Below, one piece after another: positions 23,380 to 33,676 of a DNA stretch of 64,000 bases (positions within the stretch are counted from its first letter, which is position 1; each line of letters opens with the position of its first letter). Source of the DNA: Macrothele yani (taxonomy: Eukaryota > Arthropoda > Arachnida > Araneae > Macrothelidae); NCBI GenBank assembly GCA_039090855.1, contig CM077007.1:12697515-12761514 (forward strand). The letters run 5' to 3'. Position numbers and translations under genes: made by a program. The notes beneath the pieces were generated by a model, which saw only the letters and a program-made list of their open reading frames with translations, did not search any database and was not told where the DNA came from.

Positions 23380-24518
23380 CTCTCTTCTTTTTGCATCAAC
23401 ATTTTGGTTTTTCCTGATAATTTGTTCACATGCAACTTGTTCTTAGACCCAGCTAATTTTGTTGCTGTTTCCATAAGAGCTTTGGTTACTTTTCTGTTAA
23501 CTTCAGAGATGTCCACTTCTTCCGATGTTAGGCCTTCTAAAGCAGAGAACCTGTTCTTCAGTTCCAACTTGAAGGTATTATGGTGTTTTTTAAGGTTGGT
23601 TATGTCAATAGATTTTGTTTGTCTTATGAGCTTGCCACGTTCAAGTTTAGTGTTGAGGTGCATCTTACATCTCACCAATCTATGGTCACTACCTGTGTTG
23701 AACTTGTTTAGCACACTGCAGTCTTCTATGACGAATTTTTTGTTACACATAATAAAATCAATTTCACTTGTCGTCCCATTTGGATGTCTCCATGTCCATT
23801 TCCTGTGTGGCTTTTTCTTGAAGAAGGAGTTCAAGATGAAAAACCCTTCTGCCTCTGCAAACTCAACGAGAGTATTTCCACGCTGGTTTCTGTTGCCGTG
23901 ACCGAATTTACCTACTGAAGTTTCATTCTGTTGCCGTTGCCCTATTTTTGCATTGAAATCTCCCATAATTATTTTCAAGTGCTGCTTACCTTTATTATTT
24001 AGATGACAAATTTCCTCATAAAATTCTTCAATTTCTTCTTCAGGATGACTTGTGGTGGGTGCATAAGTTTGAATAATCTGAGCCTGGTATCTTTTCGAGA
24101 GTTGGATAACAAGTCGTGCAGCTCTGTCAGAGGAACTTTCAACTTCTACAACTTTATCCTTCAGTTTCTTGTTTATTATAAATCCAACACCACTAGTTCT
24201 GCCAGTATCTGTCCCACGATAGTAGAAGAGATGTCCACTTTTCAGTTCGTTGAGATCTTCTCCTTTTCTCCTTACCTCACTTAGCCCCACGATGTCCCAT
24301 TTGATCCTTTGTAGTTCCTCTTCCAATTCAAGAAGCCTTGAATCAGAAGATAGGGAGCGTCCATTGTAAGTAGCCAAGGTCAGCATCAGATGGCAGCCTA
24401 ATCCGGTCCTCCGGGGATTCTTAGCACCCTCTGCCTTCATGTCGCACTGGCCGCTGCCTTGGCCAGGTACATTCCAGCTGCCGGAGACTGAGGGCCAAGA
24501 TTTAAGTTGTAGAGTCAT
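23376..24518 (-). pseudogene. RTE ORF, endonuclease half (frameshifted)
   Basis: This is the first part of the RTE polyprotein, 380 codons, beginning MTLQLKSWPSVSGSW. It contains an apurinic-type endonuclease: LATYNGRSLSSDSR, DIVGLSEVRRKGE (catalytic Glu), QTYAPTTSHPEEE, IMGDFNAKIG, TWRHPNGTTSEIDFI and TGSDHRLVRCKM (catalytic Asp-His). It ends at MLMQKEER because a run of six T in the intact copy (near 53860) is five T here (near 23390). The reverse transcriptase half follows in another frame, so the copy needs no other change to be whole. Confidence 0.93.
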
Positions 24519-24794
24519 TTTGGAGGTGTTTGGCCATAACTCACCACGCTGGCCAAGCGGGTTGGTGAGTGTGGGATAGAATTTCCTCTAATCCCGATGG
24601 TATAGTTATACCGCTATGGGCGGTCGTCAGAGCCCCTTTAGTGGGAACAGGATGCACCACGAGAAGGCGGGGTTGACATTTGTCAAGGAGAGGCTGTGAT
24701 GTTACGCATCACCTGACCTTACATCCTTCTCTATATATATATATAATTAAATGTTTGTTTGTATGTCCGCTATACAAATCTACAGTTTTCAATT

Positions 24795-25030
24795 TAGAAC
24801 CACTAAATTTGGTATACTATCTCTTGGTACTATCACTTAGACCTTAGACAGTTTTCGGATGCGGTCGGAGTCCGGGGTCAAGGGGCCCCACACAGAAAAT
24901 TTCCGTAAAACCTACAGTTTTCAATTTATAACCACCAAATTTGGTATACTGTCTCATGGTACTCTAACTTAGAACGTAGACGGTTTTTGAAAGGGGTCAG
25001 AGCCCGGGGTCAAGGGGCTCCCCTACAAAA
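24795..25030 (+). repeat. Two ~120-bp direct repeats inside the Helitron
   Basis: CTACAGTTTTCAATTTA at about 24781 recurs at about 24910, and GTCCGGGGTCAAGGGGC (about 24870) recurs as GCCCGGGGTCAAGGGGC (about 24999). The copies are about 125 bp apart and differ at a few positions. Confidence 0.85.
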
Positions 25031-25184
25031 TTTTCGCAAAAAGTTCTATTTCTTAATTTTAAGAACTGCAACACAATTTAGCACTCCAATACCGGACCTA
25101 CGGTCTACGTTAGAGACATTAGATAACAATAAAGTGCAAAAATATCTGTTTAATGGTGCATTAAAAACACAAATGAATACACGT

Positions 25185-25220
25185 TAGCTTTCGCCACCAA
25201 CGGGTGGCTTCATCAGGTAG
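25185..25220 (-). ncRNA. Hammerhead-like motif, PLE-terminus-like
   Basis: The minus strand reads CTGATGA (complement of 25210-25216), one A, GCCACC, loop CGTT, GGTGGC, then GAAA (complement of 25189-25192). The 6-bp stem is perfect. The layout is the same as at 7244-7300. The expected short stem III and UH cleavage triplet are not clear after GAAAGCTAACGTG. It probably marks a Penelope-like terminal fragment carried inside the Helitron. Confidence 0.3.
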
Positions 25221-25540
25221 AAATGCAATGTAATGTAAATAGAGAATTATAGATATTCAAAACGGTAAACAAAAAGAATGATCAATGGCAATGTCAAGTC
25301 GCATGCACGTGACATGACATAAGTGCATTGCATTTCAGTGTCACGGGATTCTCAGAAGTGCACGCTACATGTACGGCAGTTCTATAGAATTATTCTCAAA
25401 CGTAAGTATTTCCATCTCACTTCCCTTTTTTTTTTGCTACGTAAAAGCAAATTGCCTAAAGCAAAAATTTTTTTTTCACATTTGCAGCCATCTCGGCTCC
25501 TTTTTTTCTGGCAGAAATATTATTGCATCAGCCAGTCATT

Positions 25541-25692
25541 GGCAGTGGCTGGGCATTAATTTGGCGGAACCCTGCTTTTCACATGGTCAACTCTACGTCG
25601 CCTGCTCAAGGGTTGGCAATCTTGAAAATCTCTACATTTTCGCTTCCAATGGAAAAACCGGAATTATTGTTTACCAAAAAGCAATAACCTAA
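25541..25692 (+). pseudogene. PIF1-like helicase C-terminus (Helitron)
   Basis: The segment LGINLAEPCFSHGQLYVACSRVGN followed by ENLYIFASNGKTG and IIVYQKAIT matches the conserved C-terminal end (motif VI region, Q-L-Y-V-A-x-S-R) of PIF1-type helicases encoded by Helitrons. Upstream codons 25369-25540 are open but do not look like helicase. Only about 50 residues survive, so this is a relic. Confidence 0.8.
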
Positions 25693-25818
25693 ATAAACTA
25701 AAATAAATTTTCTGGAAAATTACGGGAATATGTTTTTCATTTATTAACTTTCACCCACTGAACTTAGTGATTCCACTAATAGTAATATTTATCCGGGAAT
25801 ACCGGGTACCCCTGCTAG

Positions 25819-26108
25819 AAAAGTTATAAATAACGTTATTGGCACAGAGATGCTGCAGATTTCCTGCTTCCATGTAGCTATCCCCTCCATCCCTTCAGAA
25901 CATTTGAGAACTGCATCGTCCTGGCGATGAAATCGAACCCTCATTTCCCTATTTCGGTTCTAGCGTGCTCTCTTTTCACCACCCAAATTTCAACTATTTG
26001 AAGTAAGTTATTGTAGCTTAGGAAATCCATTCAGATTTGCGATAGACGAAGCAACCCATTGCCTCCGCGTAGCGTCAACAATCCATTTGTCATCCAGATA
26101 CGGATATA
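25819..26108. other. Unassigned flank with B-box-like motif
   Basis: GAAATCGAACCCTCATTTCC at about 25928 reads on the minus strand as a pol III B-box-like GGGTTCGATTTC. A related motif occurs at 27715. It may be a SINE fragment. Confidence 0.3.
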
Positions 26109-27355
26109 CACTATATTGACAAAAGTCACCGGACACCTAGAGGAGAAACACAACATAGCACTTATTCACATACATTAGTACGTTGTCGGTCCACCTTTGG
26201 CCTTAATGCATGCACTGACCCTTCGAGACATGCTTTCGACAAAGTTTTGGAACACAGCGATAGGTATGGGCTTCCATTCAGTACATAATGCTGCCGCTAA
26301 CTGTTGCTTACTAGTAGGCCTTGGTTCCAAACTTCTTATGGGGCGCTCTAATTCATCCCATAGGTGCTCTATGGGATTAAAATCAGAACTCTGTGCTGGC
26401 CAGTCTACACACGATACGGAAGTATCGTCAAACCACACCGTAACAGTCCTTGCTTTATGGCTCGGTGCATTATCCTGCTGGCACTAACAAGGCTAGGTTC
26501 CATAGTATTGCCACAGAGTTGGTTCGGCATAATTGTCCAGAATATCGAAGTAGACGTGCTGGTTAACAGGTTTGTTCACGATAACCAATGGGCCGGGACT
26601 ACACCACAAAAAATACCCCCACACGAGTACACTTCCAGCTCCAAACTTGACCACAGAAATAGTACACTCTGGTAAATATCGTTCCCCTGGCTGCCGCCAT
26701 ACCCACACACGACCATCAGACTGATGGATCATGTATCCGGAGTCATCAGTCTTTAGGATCCGTTTCCATTGATCTACGGTCCACGATAGATATTCTTTAC
26801 ACCATGCTAAATAACGAGTAACATTCTGAGTGGAGATGAAAGGCTTATGAGCAGCCGCACGACCAGGGTAACCCATGGAATGAAGTTCTCTGCGAATAGT
26901 ATGTGTACCTACATACCGAGGTTCCATCATCTTTACTGAACTGTACACTGAGGTCTTGTGCAGTACTCCGTCGATTAGCTGAAACAACTCTCCTGAGGCT
27001 TCGAACTCCTCTATCACTGATTTTCTTTGGTCTGCCGGTACGTTTTGCTGCTTCAGGCACGTCATGTGTCTTCCACATATTCAGTACATCCAAAACAGTT
27101 GACGTGGGTATGTTTAAATGCCTCTAGGTTTCTCTTATGAACAACCCACTAATATAACACCTAACAATCTTTCCTTTCTCAAAGCCAGTTCTCTCCCGCC
27201 GTGACATTTCCATTCAACCTCACAATGCGATATGATCGCGTTCAGCTGCAGGCTTGTTTTTATACCGTTTACAGCTGTACCGCGCATCTTAACAACGCAG
27301 CGTATCCGTTCATTTACTTTTGAAGGGGTTTCCGCTGACTTTTGTCAATACAGTG
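26109..27355 (-). mobile_element. Tc1-like transposon with TA duplications
   Basis: This 1247-bp element has the ends CACTATATTGACAAAAGTCA (26109) and the complement of CACTGTATTGACAAAAGTCA (ending 27355), with TA at 26107-26108 and 27356-27357. The minus-strand transposase starts near 27206 (MSRRERTGFEKGKIVRCYIS). A stop (RET*RHLN) and a frame change near 27070 break the N-terminal half, which includes TGRPKKISDRGVRSLRRVVSA. VIVNKPVNQHVYFDILD and CVDWPAQSSDFNPIEHLWDE (catalytic Glu) are readable at 26560-26430. The first catalytic Asp region reads LKTDDSGYM. The copy is inactive. Confidence 0.92.
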
Positions 27356-27478
27356 TATGTCACAAATGTAAGTGAATCGTAGAACATCATAAACATCAGT
27401 GTAAATATTGCACTTCTATGCCGAAAGTATTAATATATTTGTTTGTGCCCTCCATGTAATTGTGAAAAATTATTTTCT

Positions 27479-27883
27479 CTAGGAAATTCGCTCCCCATTA
27501 TTATCTATAGTGTTCTGTGATGCATTGGAATTTGTGACTTATATCTGTATTTGGATGAGAAATATCTCGTGGAGACAATAGATTGCTTTGCGTACCGCAA
27601 ATCTTAATGGATTCATATTTCTTAGCTGTACCTGCGTAGCTTCAGTTGCTTGGAACTTCATTGATCTGGGAAGTGTAACGGCAGCATGCTCGAACGGAAC
27701 TCGGTAGATGAGGGTTCGATTCCCACTGCAGGGAGATGCAAGGTTTCTGAAGGAATAACAACATGGAAAACAGTGGAAATACAGTAACTCTGTGCCAATG
27801 ACATTATTTGCTGTGCTCTCAATGTTATAGTGAAGGACTATTTCTTCTAGGAGATTCATTTCCCATTGATATCTATGATGAAG
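27479..27883. repeat. tRNA-like SINE remnant between direct repeats
   Basis: TCTAGGAAATTCGCTCCCCATT at about 27478 recurs as TCTAGGAGATTCATTTCCCATT at about 27846, giving direct repeats 368 bp apart. Between them lies a B-box-like GAGGGTTCGATTCCCACTG at about 27713. The A-box side is weak. It could be an old SINE or a terminal-repeat element. Confidence 0.4.
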
Positions 27884-28562
27884 TTATAAGTTAAAGTACA
27901 GCAACGTGTTCTACGTTTGGGATATTCAGCCGCGTGCTGCCCGCAAGCCAACATTCAACTGTACGAAAAAAAAACACTGTCCAGAGCTCCTGCCACCATA
28001 GCCTGTTTCGAGTTGTAGCCATGAGCTAAAGACCGGAAAATGATTCCGTGTTCCGAAACCTCTGCAGCATCAGTCAGAATTATATGATAGCACCTGCAAA
28101 GAAGCTGATGGACTTCTCGACTTTCGAGTTGTAAGCTGTAAGTAAACGCTGGCGACATGTTATATATTTCGGATTTTATTCTAAATATAAATTAGGCGAA
28201 TTAACTTTTACCTAGTATGCCTCATCAATACTTGGCAACTCGATACGTTGATAAAGTTCAGCCTTTCCCCTGTAGAAACGAAATCTAAGACTTCAATTGG
28301 GATAAAATAAAAGAATGTGATTTTGTGTGTGCGTGTGTTGATTCAGCCTCTTGAGCTCCTAATCTCTCCCCTAAAAGTCATGTTTCACTCATTTTATCTT
28401 TTTTACTTTACCAAAAATATTTCCAAGACGATTACTCAATCTATTTGCCGGAGAGAAACGATGACCTGTCTCCATCAATCAGTTTCTGATAACAAGATGG
28501 AGTTAGTCAATTTACAGGTAAAGAGTTTTGCAAACAGTTTTTTTTCCGTTCAGTAATAGAAA

Positions 28563-28672
28563 TTCTGATTACTTCCTTTCACAGACTTTTATATAAAGTC
28601 TTCATTTTTAGTCTTCATCAAAGTGATGATTACTTCCTTTCTCAGACTTTTGTATAAAGCCTTCATTTTGGA
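28563..28672. repeat. Two imperfect tandem copies of ~60 bp
   Basis: GATTACTTCCTTTCACAGAC at about 28567 recurs as GATTACTTCCTTTCTCAGAC at about 28627, each followed by TTTTNTATAAAGNCTTCATTTT. Confidence 0.8.
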
Positions 28673-28781
28673 TTTACTCTTAACAACGCCTTGAAAGTTT
28701 TGCACTTCTTCACTTAATCATTTTTGCTTTTCACTAAGCATTTTTTCAAGGTGTTTTTACTGATTTCTCTCTACTCTCAAA

Positions 28782-29181
28782 TGTGACGTACTACAAAGAT
28801 GAAAACATGTGTCAAGACAACAAATATGCAGCGGGACATTCTGTCTTCGTAGCTCAGTTGGGAGAGAGACTTACTCCAGAGTGAGGGGATACGGATAAAC
28901 TTGAGATTTCACATTGGTGCGTGATTGCGAAAAATGGATCCACTGGCCTTTGGGCTCTGCGGAAAATATGTCATGTTTGTTTCACACATTGTTTGGAATT
29001 AATGAAAAATTCCTACTTCGCTTCAAAATATAAAAAATTAAGAGGGAGATGATGCGACGCACTACAGAGGTGAAAACATGTGTCAAGACGACAAATCTTC
29101 TGCGAGACATTCTGTTCGCGTAGCTCAGTTGGAAGAGCGACTTACTTCGGAGTGAGGGGGACACGGATTTGAGTTTTCACA
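28782..29181 (+). mobile_element. Miniature LTR element (TRIM) with tRNA-like LTRs
   Basis: LTRs lie at 28782-28913 and 29053-29181. Both begin TG(T/C)GACG(T/C)ACTACA and end ...TTTCACA. Each contains a tRNA-like GCGTAGCTCAGTTGG(A/G)AGAG with GGAGTGAGGG. The interior (28914-29052) starts TTGGTGCGTGATTG, a mutated form of the TTGGCGCCCGATTG site seen in the 17-kb copy, and ends AGAGGGAGATGA before the second TG. A candidate 4-bp target duplication CAAA lies at 28778-28781 and 29182-29185. The 23 bp after the 3' LTR are shared with the 17-kb copy, so that end may be a few bases further out. Confidence 0.82.
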
Positions 29182-29189
29182 CAAACTTT

Positions 29190-30110
29190 GTGCCTTTTTC
29201 TAAGCTCCCGTGCATGAGTTTAACAGACCTGCAGTTTCTTTTCTGCCAATCAAACCTTAGGATTCTCTTCTTATAGTTTTCTTGCAACATTGTCTACCTG
29301 GATCTCGTTTTTGCTCCAAGATGGTGCTGGATTAACAATTTTTTGCTAAAGTCTTATTTTAAATAATTAATTTTATGAGACGTACTGGGTTCACATTTTA
29401 ATTTTTCGTTTCAGGTGAAGAGAGATTCTGCTAGTGACTACCAGTAGAACTCATACATACTCTATACCTTTCCTTGAATCACAAATTACCTGTTTATCAG
29501 TGCCGTGATTTACATTGAGAAGCGTTGTTTCTCAGCATCCTTTAATGTTTCTAATGAACTTAGAGGACGCCTTCCTTAAGCCATGGCGATTAGATGGTAA
29601 GGTGAAATTAAAATATCGGGGGTGAGGATAACAATATATGTTTGCGGTGAGATGGAGAGGTTGATTGAGATTTTAACCTACTGTATATTCACCATACTGT
29701 AAGATGAAAATGTAGAAAAAAGAATATAGTAGCTTGCCGAATATAGAATTAAAATCATGCTTGTAAGACCTGCATCCGACTCTAATGCTTGTATCGTAAG
29801 AAGAAATATCAGTGACAACATAAACAGATTTTCTTACGTTAGCTAAATATATTCTTCCATAAAAATGTATCATAACTTTTACCTACAAGTGAAGGGTAAT
29901 TTTATTGTAAAAGCGAAGAGATGATTTCGATTTAAATTGGCTTTTATTTATCTAAGAGTTTTAAGCGAGTATGGAAAAAATACTTCTTTTGGTGAAGACG
30001 AAATTTTGGACCAGTAATTTTGAAGTCTGTTCACATTTGCGTCTCAGCCAAATTAAAAAAAAATTGCACACAATGATATCTTACGATTTTGAGTCGTTTT
30101 TATTATTTGT
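29190..30110. other. No gene recognised
   Basis: AT-rich sequence with no supported feature. Confidence 0.5.
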
Positions 30111-30111
30111 T

Positions 30112-30312
30112 TCTGGGTTTAACAACCACCACGAGTAAATCATAGGGCTATAAGTAGTCTGTGATCTCTGTTACAGGGTCACTGGCTCCGGCGAAGGGAC
30201 AGAGCCATCAGGCGATCACACCATCCATGCTTCATCTGGAATTCGAACCCTGGCCGAACTCGGACAAAAAGTCACATTCCAGTGCCTCAGAACACTAAGC
30301 AACCAGACCGAC
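30112..30312 (-). mobile_element. tRNA-derived SINE, diverged
   Basis: On the minus strand a tRNA-like head with GGGTTCGAATTCC (about 30250-30238) is followed by GCATGGATGG and by GTTAAACCCAGAAACAAAT at the tail end. It shares the order head, GGCATGGATG, CTGGxTC...GGAACCAGTG-like body and GGTGGTCGTTAAAC tail with the copies at 36.5 and 43.4 kb. Confidence 0.65.
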
Positions 30313-33000
30313 AGTCCAGAGCTTTTTATCCTGTAAAGTAAAATACAGACTTGCTGATGCCCTACTGTATGAGGAGTTGAATCTTGGCTTTCCGCTTTGT
30401 AGTGGCGAATTCAAATGCTTAATCGATTCTTTTCCTGAGAAGCGAATGGTGGCTGCTTCCCAAGGTGAATATATATATATATATATATTTTCTCGTGTCT
30501 CGAAAATTTGTTCTCGACAAAGAGAGAAAAACAGAAAAGACAAGCGTCTTGGATGGAGACTATTAATCAACAGCGAAATGCGTGTTCCCAACAGTTTGCT
30601 GTTAGTTACCCAGCTGTACTTTGCTACGAAATATTTAAAACAGCAAAATGTTCTCTGATTGGTGGAACTGTACATAGTTTTTGATAAGAGAACGAAATTA
30701 GATTTTATTAATAGAAATACTAAAATATTTGACATCAAATGCTTCATTTCGGGTAAATTAAATCTCGCCAATATATGTTAAATAACTCGGGATTGTTAAA
30801 CGTTCGGTGTTCTACGTATGTATATACAGTATATGTGTGTTCATTCTTTTCACGTAAACACCATTTCCATAATTTTAAGCTAGTATTTTATACCTCAAAA
30901 CCAACAAAAATGAATATTATCTTGCTAAATAACGCACATATGTTCCGGATTGCATCACCTGCGCTTTTTGTAATTGGAGGTATGTAATATTACCACTGGT
31001 GATTCAGTAACATGGAAGTCTTTCACGAAACAGGTTAATTGGTTTTCTCTCATTTTTAAAGAATCACTTCAATATGGGTCTTTTCATAGTGTTCCCTGAC
31101 GGGGTGATTCTAAATAAATTGTATTGAACCTGTTTTGGGTGATTTTTCCCTGGCACCCCCCCCCCCCAAGATGATTTGAAAGATCTGTGTGAAAGGATGC
31201 GAAAGAATATTGCTATAATTTATAAGTACTTATCGTGAAATTTTGTCTCTTGGATCCACATGAATTTTATTTTGAATAGTATATCTGTGAGAAATATTTT
31301 AACTTGATGTTCCTTGGTTTGTTAACCCAGGAACTCGTTTATAGTGCTCCTTACCTACCTACATATTGCGCAAAATAGTAGCTGAAATAAATTCTGCATT
31401 TTTAGATACATCTTTAAATTAAGTAAATGGTATGAAAGTGAGTAAAATTTGTCTTTAAATGTGATTCAGGAAAAAAAGAAATAAATTCTTAACAAATCTT
31501 TATGAATCCCTCATATTCGGCTTTTATTAAAGTCGGGAATGAGATATAAAACAACGAAACAAGAAAATTCTTCATACAACCTTATCTGTACAAACTGTTC
31601 TTGCCCAATTCTCATATCTTATTTTAAACTGAAATCAGAATTCCTTCAAATTAAAAATTAATTCCATATATGGTTATCAACATTATTTGTAGCCACGTCT
31701 TGCCCTATTTGTAAAGATTTGTAATCTAGCGTTTATGAAATTATTTGATTGTGAATTAGAGAAGATGAAGAATCCGGCTTTGGCATCCACGCACTTACAC
31801 GTTTTCTACACCCAAATTATCTGGCAAACTTCAAAATAAATGGTAGTCCAACAATGCCAGTTCTGGCGAATATGGCGGTTACGGCAATTTTCCTAATAAT
31901 GATTCTTAATTTCAGCAGCTATAACGCGAGAGGTAAAATGCTCCAGCTGTTATGATGAAACATTACACTCTTAAAGTTTGCCACACGTTACCGGGGAGCA
32001 GAAACGCCATAAAAAATGTAACCATTATTTCTAATGGAAGCCCGCACGTTATAACGGAGACGCGTTCAAACGGTTGCTTCGGTAACGAACAATCGCAAGC
32101 GAAAATTTTGATGTCGCTTGCTGAGAAGTTTTCTTCCGTAGCGATATCTTTCCAAAGCATTTGCGCATGCGTTAAGTCAAGAACATCTGCCTCAGCTGCT
32201 CATTTTATCGCATCAATAGACAAGCAAGCTCTTGGCGCTACCTGATCTTCCCGTGTTCATACTGGTTCTGCTTTTTTGAAATCTGTATTTCTTTTTCTTT
32301 CAGAAATGTCTTTTGAAGAAAAATTAAACAACACTCTGGAAATAAATATACTTTTGTACGACATTGGTCATAGAAAGTATTACAATAGCGTGAGAAAGAA
32401 TGCGTGTTATGAAATATTAGAAAATGTCACTAAATCTGCTATTGCTCTTTTTGCGTTTAGTAAAAAATATGTTTAGTTTTAAAACAATGCACGCACAAGA
32501 AAAATAGGGTCAATAGGTTATTGCTTATCGCTGCTAGAGCATTATCGCATTATATTCCAGGTTTTTGTTTATTTATTTGCTTATATAGAACTTAATTTTC
32601 GGTGTCATTTTGCGTTCATTCAGGTATAATGCTATTACTTTTAAATACCAGTTTCCTCTGCCAGCAAAGAAAATAGATGCTTCTTGATTATATGTTTACC
32701 TAAAAAGAAGTACATAGCATTTTTTCGAGGGGGGCGACGAAAAATGGAAGTTTTTGAAATCCGCCAGAACAAAATTAATGTTGATAAAGAATAGAAGAAA
32801 AAATGAAAGCATTTTTTTCTAATGTAAAGCGATGCATTTTGATTAAATCAAGGCATTTTTTTCTAATATACTGTAAGCAAAAACTTAAAAAAATGAAATA
32901 TTTTAGGGGAAAGGCCCCATGCCCCTTTAAATACGCCCCTGTCTACCTATTTACACTGAATTCTGTTTTTCGCTTTCCTCTGTTCAATATCTAGTTTTGT
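30313..33000. other. No gene recognised
   Basis: No coding region or mobile element that I can support. A (TA)n run lies near 30470 and a C run near 31157. Open stretches near 30295-30771 (minus) and 31952-32245 (plus) show no recognisable features. Confidence 0.45.
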
Positions 33001-33002
33001 CA

Positions 33003-33150
33003 GACTGCCTCCCGGTGGACGAGTGGTACGAAGCGCTGGCTTTTAGTCTTTCGTCCTTATGAGGCATGGATGGTGGGTTTGTCTTACGGTACTGGATCTG
33101 TCCCTACCCTGGAACCAGTGGTCCCAAATTAGGGACGGGAGCCAGCATCT
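33003..33150 (+). mobile_element. SINE fragment of the GGCATGGATG family
   Basis: A decayed tRNA head (CCTCCCGGTGGACGAGTGGT) is followed by GAGGCATGGATGGTGGGTTT, CTTACGGTACTGGATCTGTC and CCCAAATTAGGGACGGGAGC. The tail present in other copies is lost. Confidence 0.75.
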
Positions 33151-33540
33151 CTTTGAGATGATGGTCGTGAAGACCCTAAAAGAAATCTTGCCCGACTACA
33201 CTGCTTTCTGGCGAATTGAAGAACTCTTTGAAATTTTCCTTGATGTTGAAATCTTCAAATGCTTCATTACCGCCTAGCCTAGGCAGGCGTCTCAAAGTGG
33301 CTCTTGGCTTTTTAGTTGTCGTCTCCTCATAGTAAATTATGCCAGCATGTTGTTACTAAGACGAGGTGATTTGCTAAATAAACAAACTACAGACTACCTT
33401 TGATGTACTGCCACCGTTTGTTACATGACATTATGGCGTTACATTGAAAGTAGCATTTCATCAAATTTGCCAGTTATTTTTAAATTACTCAAATTTTGTT
33501 AATTATGGCTCGTAAAAAATCATAATTAGCATTAAATTAA

Positions 33541-33676
33541 AACATATTAATTGGAAAAAACACACTTATATATTGTGTAGTAGTTAGTGTAGTAATATGT
33601 GTAATTAGTGTAGTTATATATTGTGTAGTAATTGTGTAGTAATATGTGTAGTATTTATATATTGTGTAGTAATTTC
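33541..33676. repeat. Irregular TGTGTAGTAAT repeats
   Basis: Repeated variants of TGTGTAGTAAT and TATATATTGTGTAGT occupy this stretch just before the RTE foldback. Period is irregular (about 11 to 40 bp). Confidence 0.7.

Larger units (their letters stand above)
21548..24727 (-). mobile_element. Full-length RTE-clade retrotransposon copy
   Basis: This non-LTR element runs from its 5' end at about 24727 (minus-strand start GGATGTAAGGTCAGGTGATG) to a 3' (ATG)n tail at 21548. A 13-bp target duplication TCTCTATATATAT flanks it (21535-21547 and 24728-24740). About 200 bp of 5' UTR precedes the ORF. It inserted into the TA-rich start of a Helitron. Confidence 0.93.
24728..25818 (+). mobile_element. 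Helitron remnant
   Basis: The 5' end resembles known Helitron starts: TCTCTATATATATATATA followed by AATTAAATGTTTGTTTGTATG. The 3' end has ...CCGGGTACCCCTGCTAG with CTAG at 25815-25818, preceded by a short GC-rich palindrome (GGGTACCC). The tail of a PIF1-type helicase lies inside. The body is deleted; no Rep/HUH motif is visible. The RTE insertion splits the 5' TA run, so the true start lies near 21535. The 3' flank begins AAAA instead of the expected T, so the last base assignment is tentative. Confidence 0.75.

Noticed and set aside
29118..29175. Functional tRNA gene at the second LTR of the 28.8-kb TRIM
   Set aside because: The B box is decayed and the arm near GGAGTGAGGG does not fold correctly; it is an LTR component.
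30295..30771. 158-codon minus-strand open stretch as a gene
   Set aside because: It overlaps the SINE and a TA repeat, has no recognisable domain, and codon use looks random.
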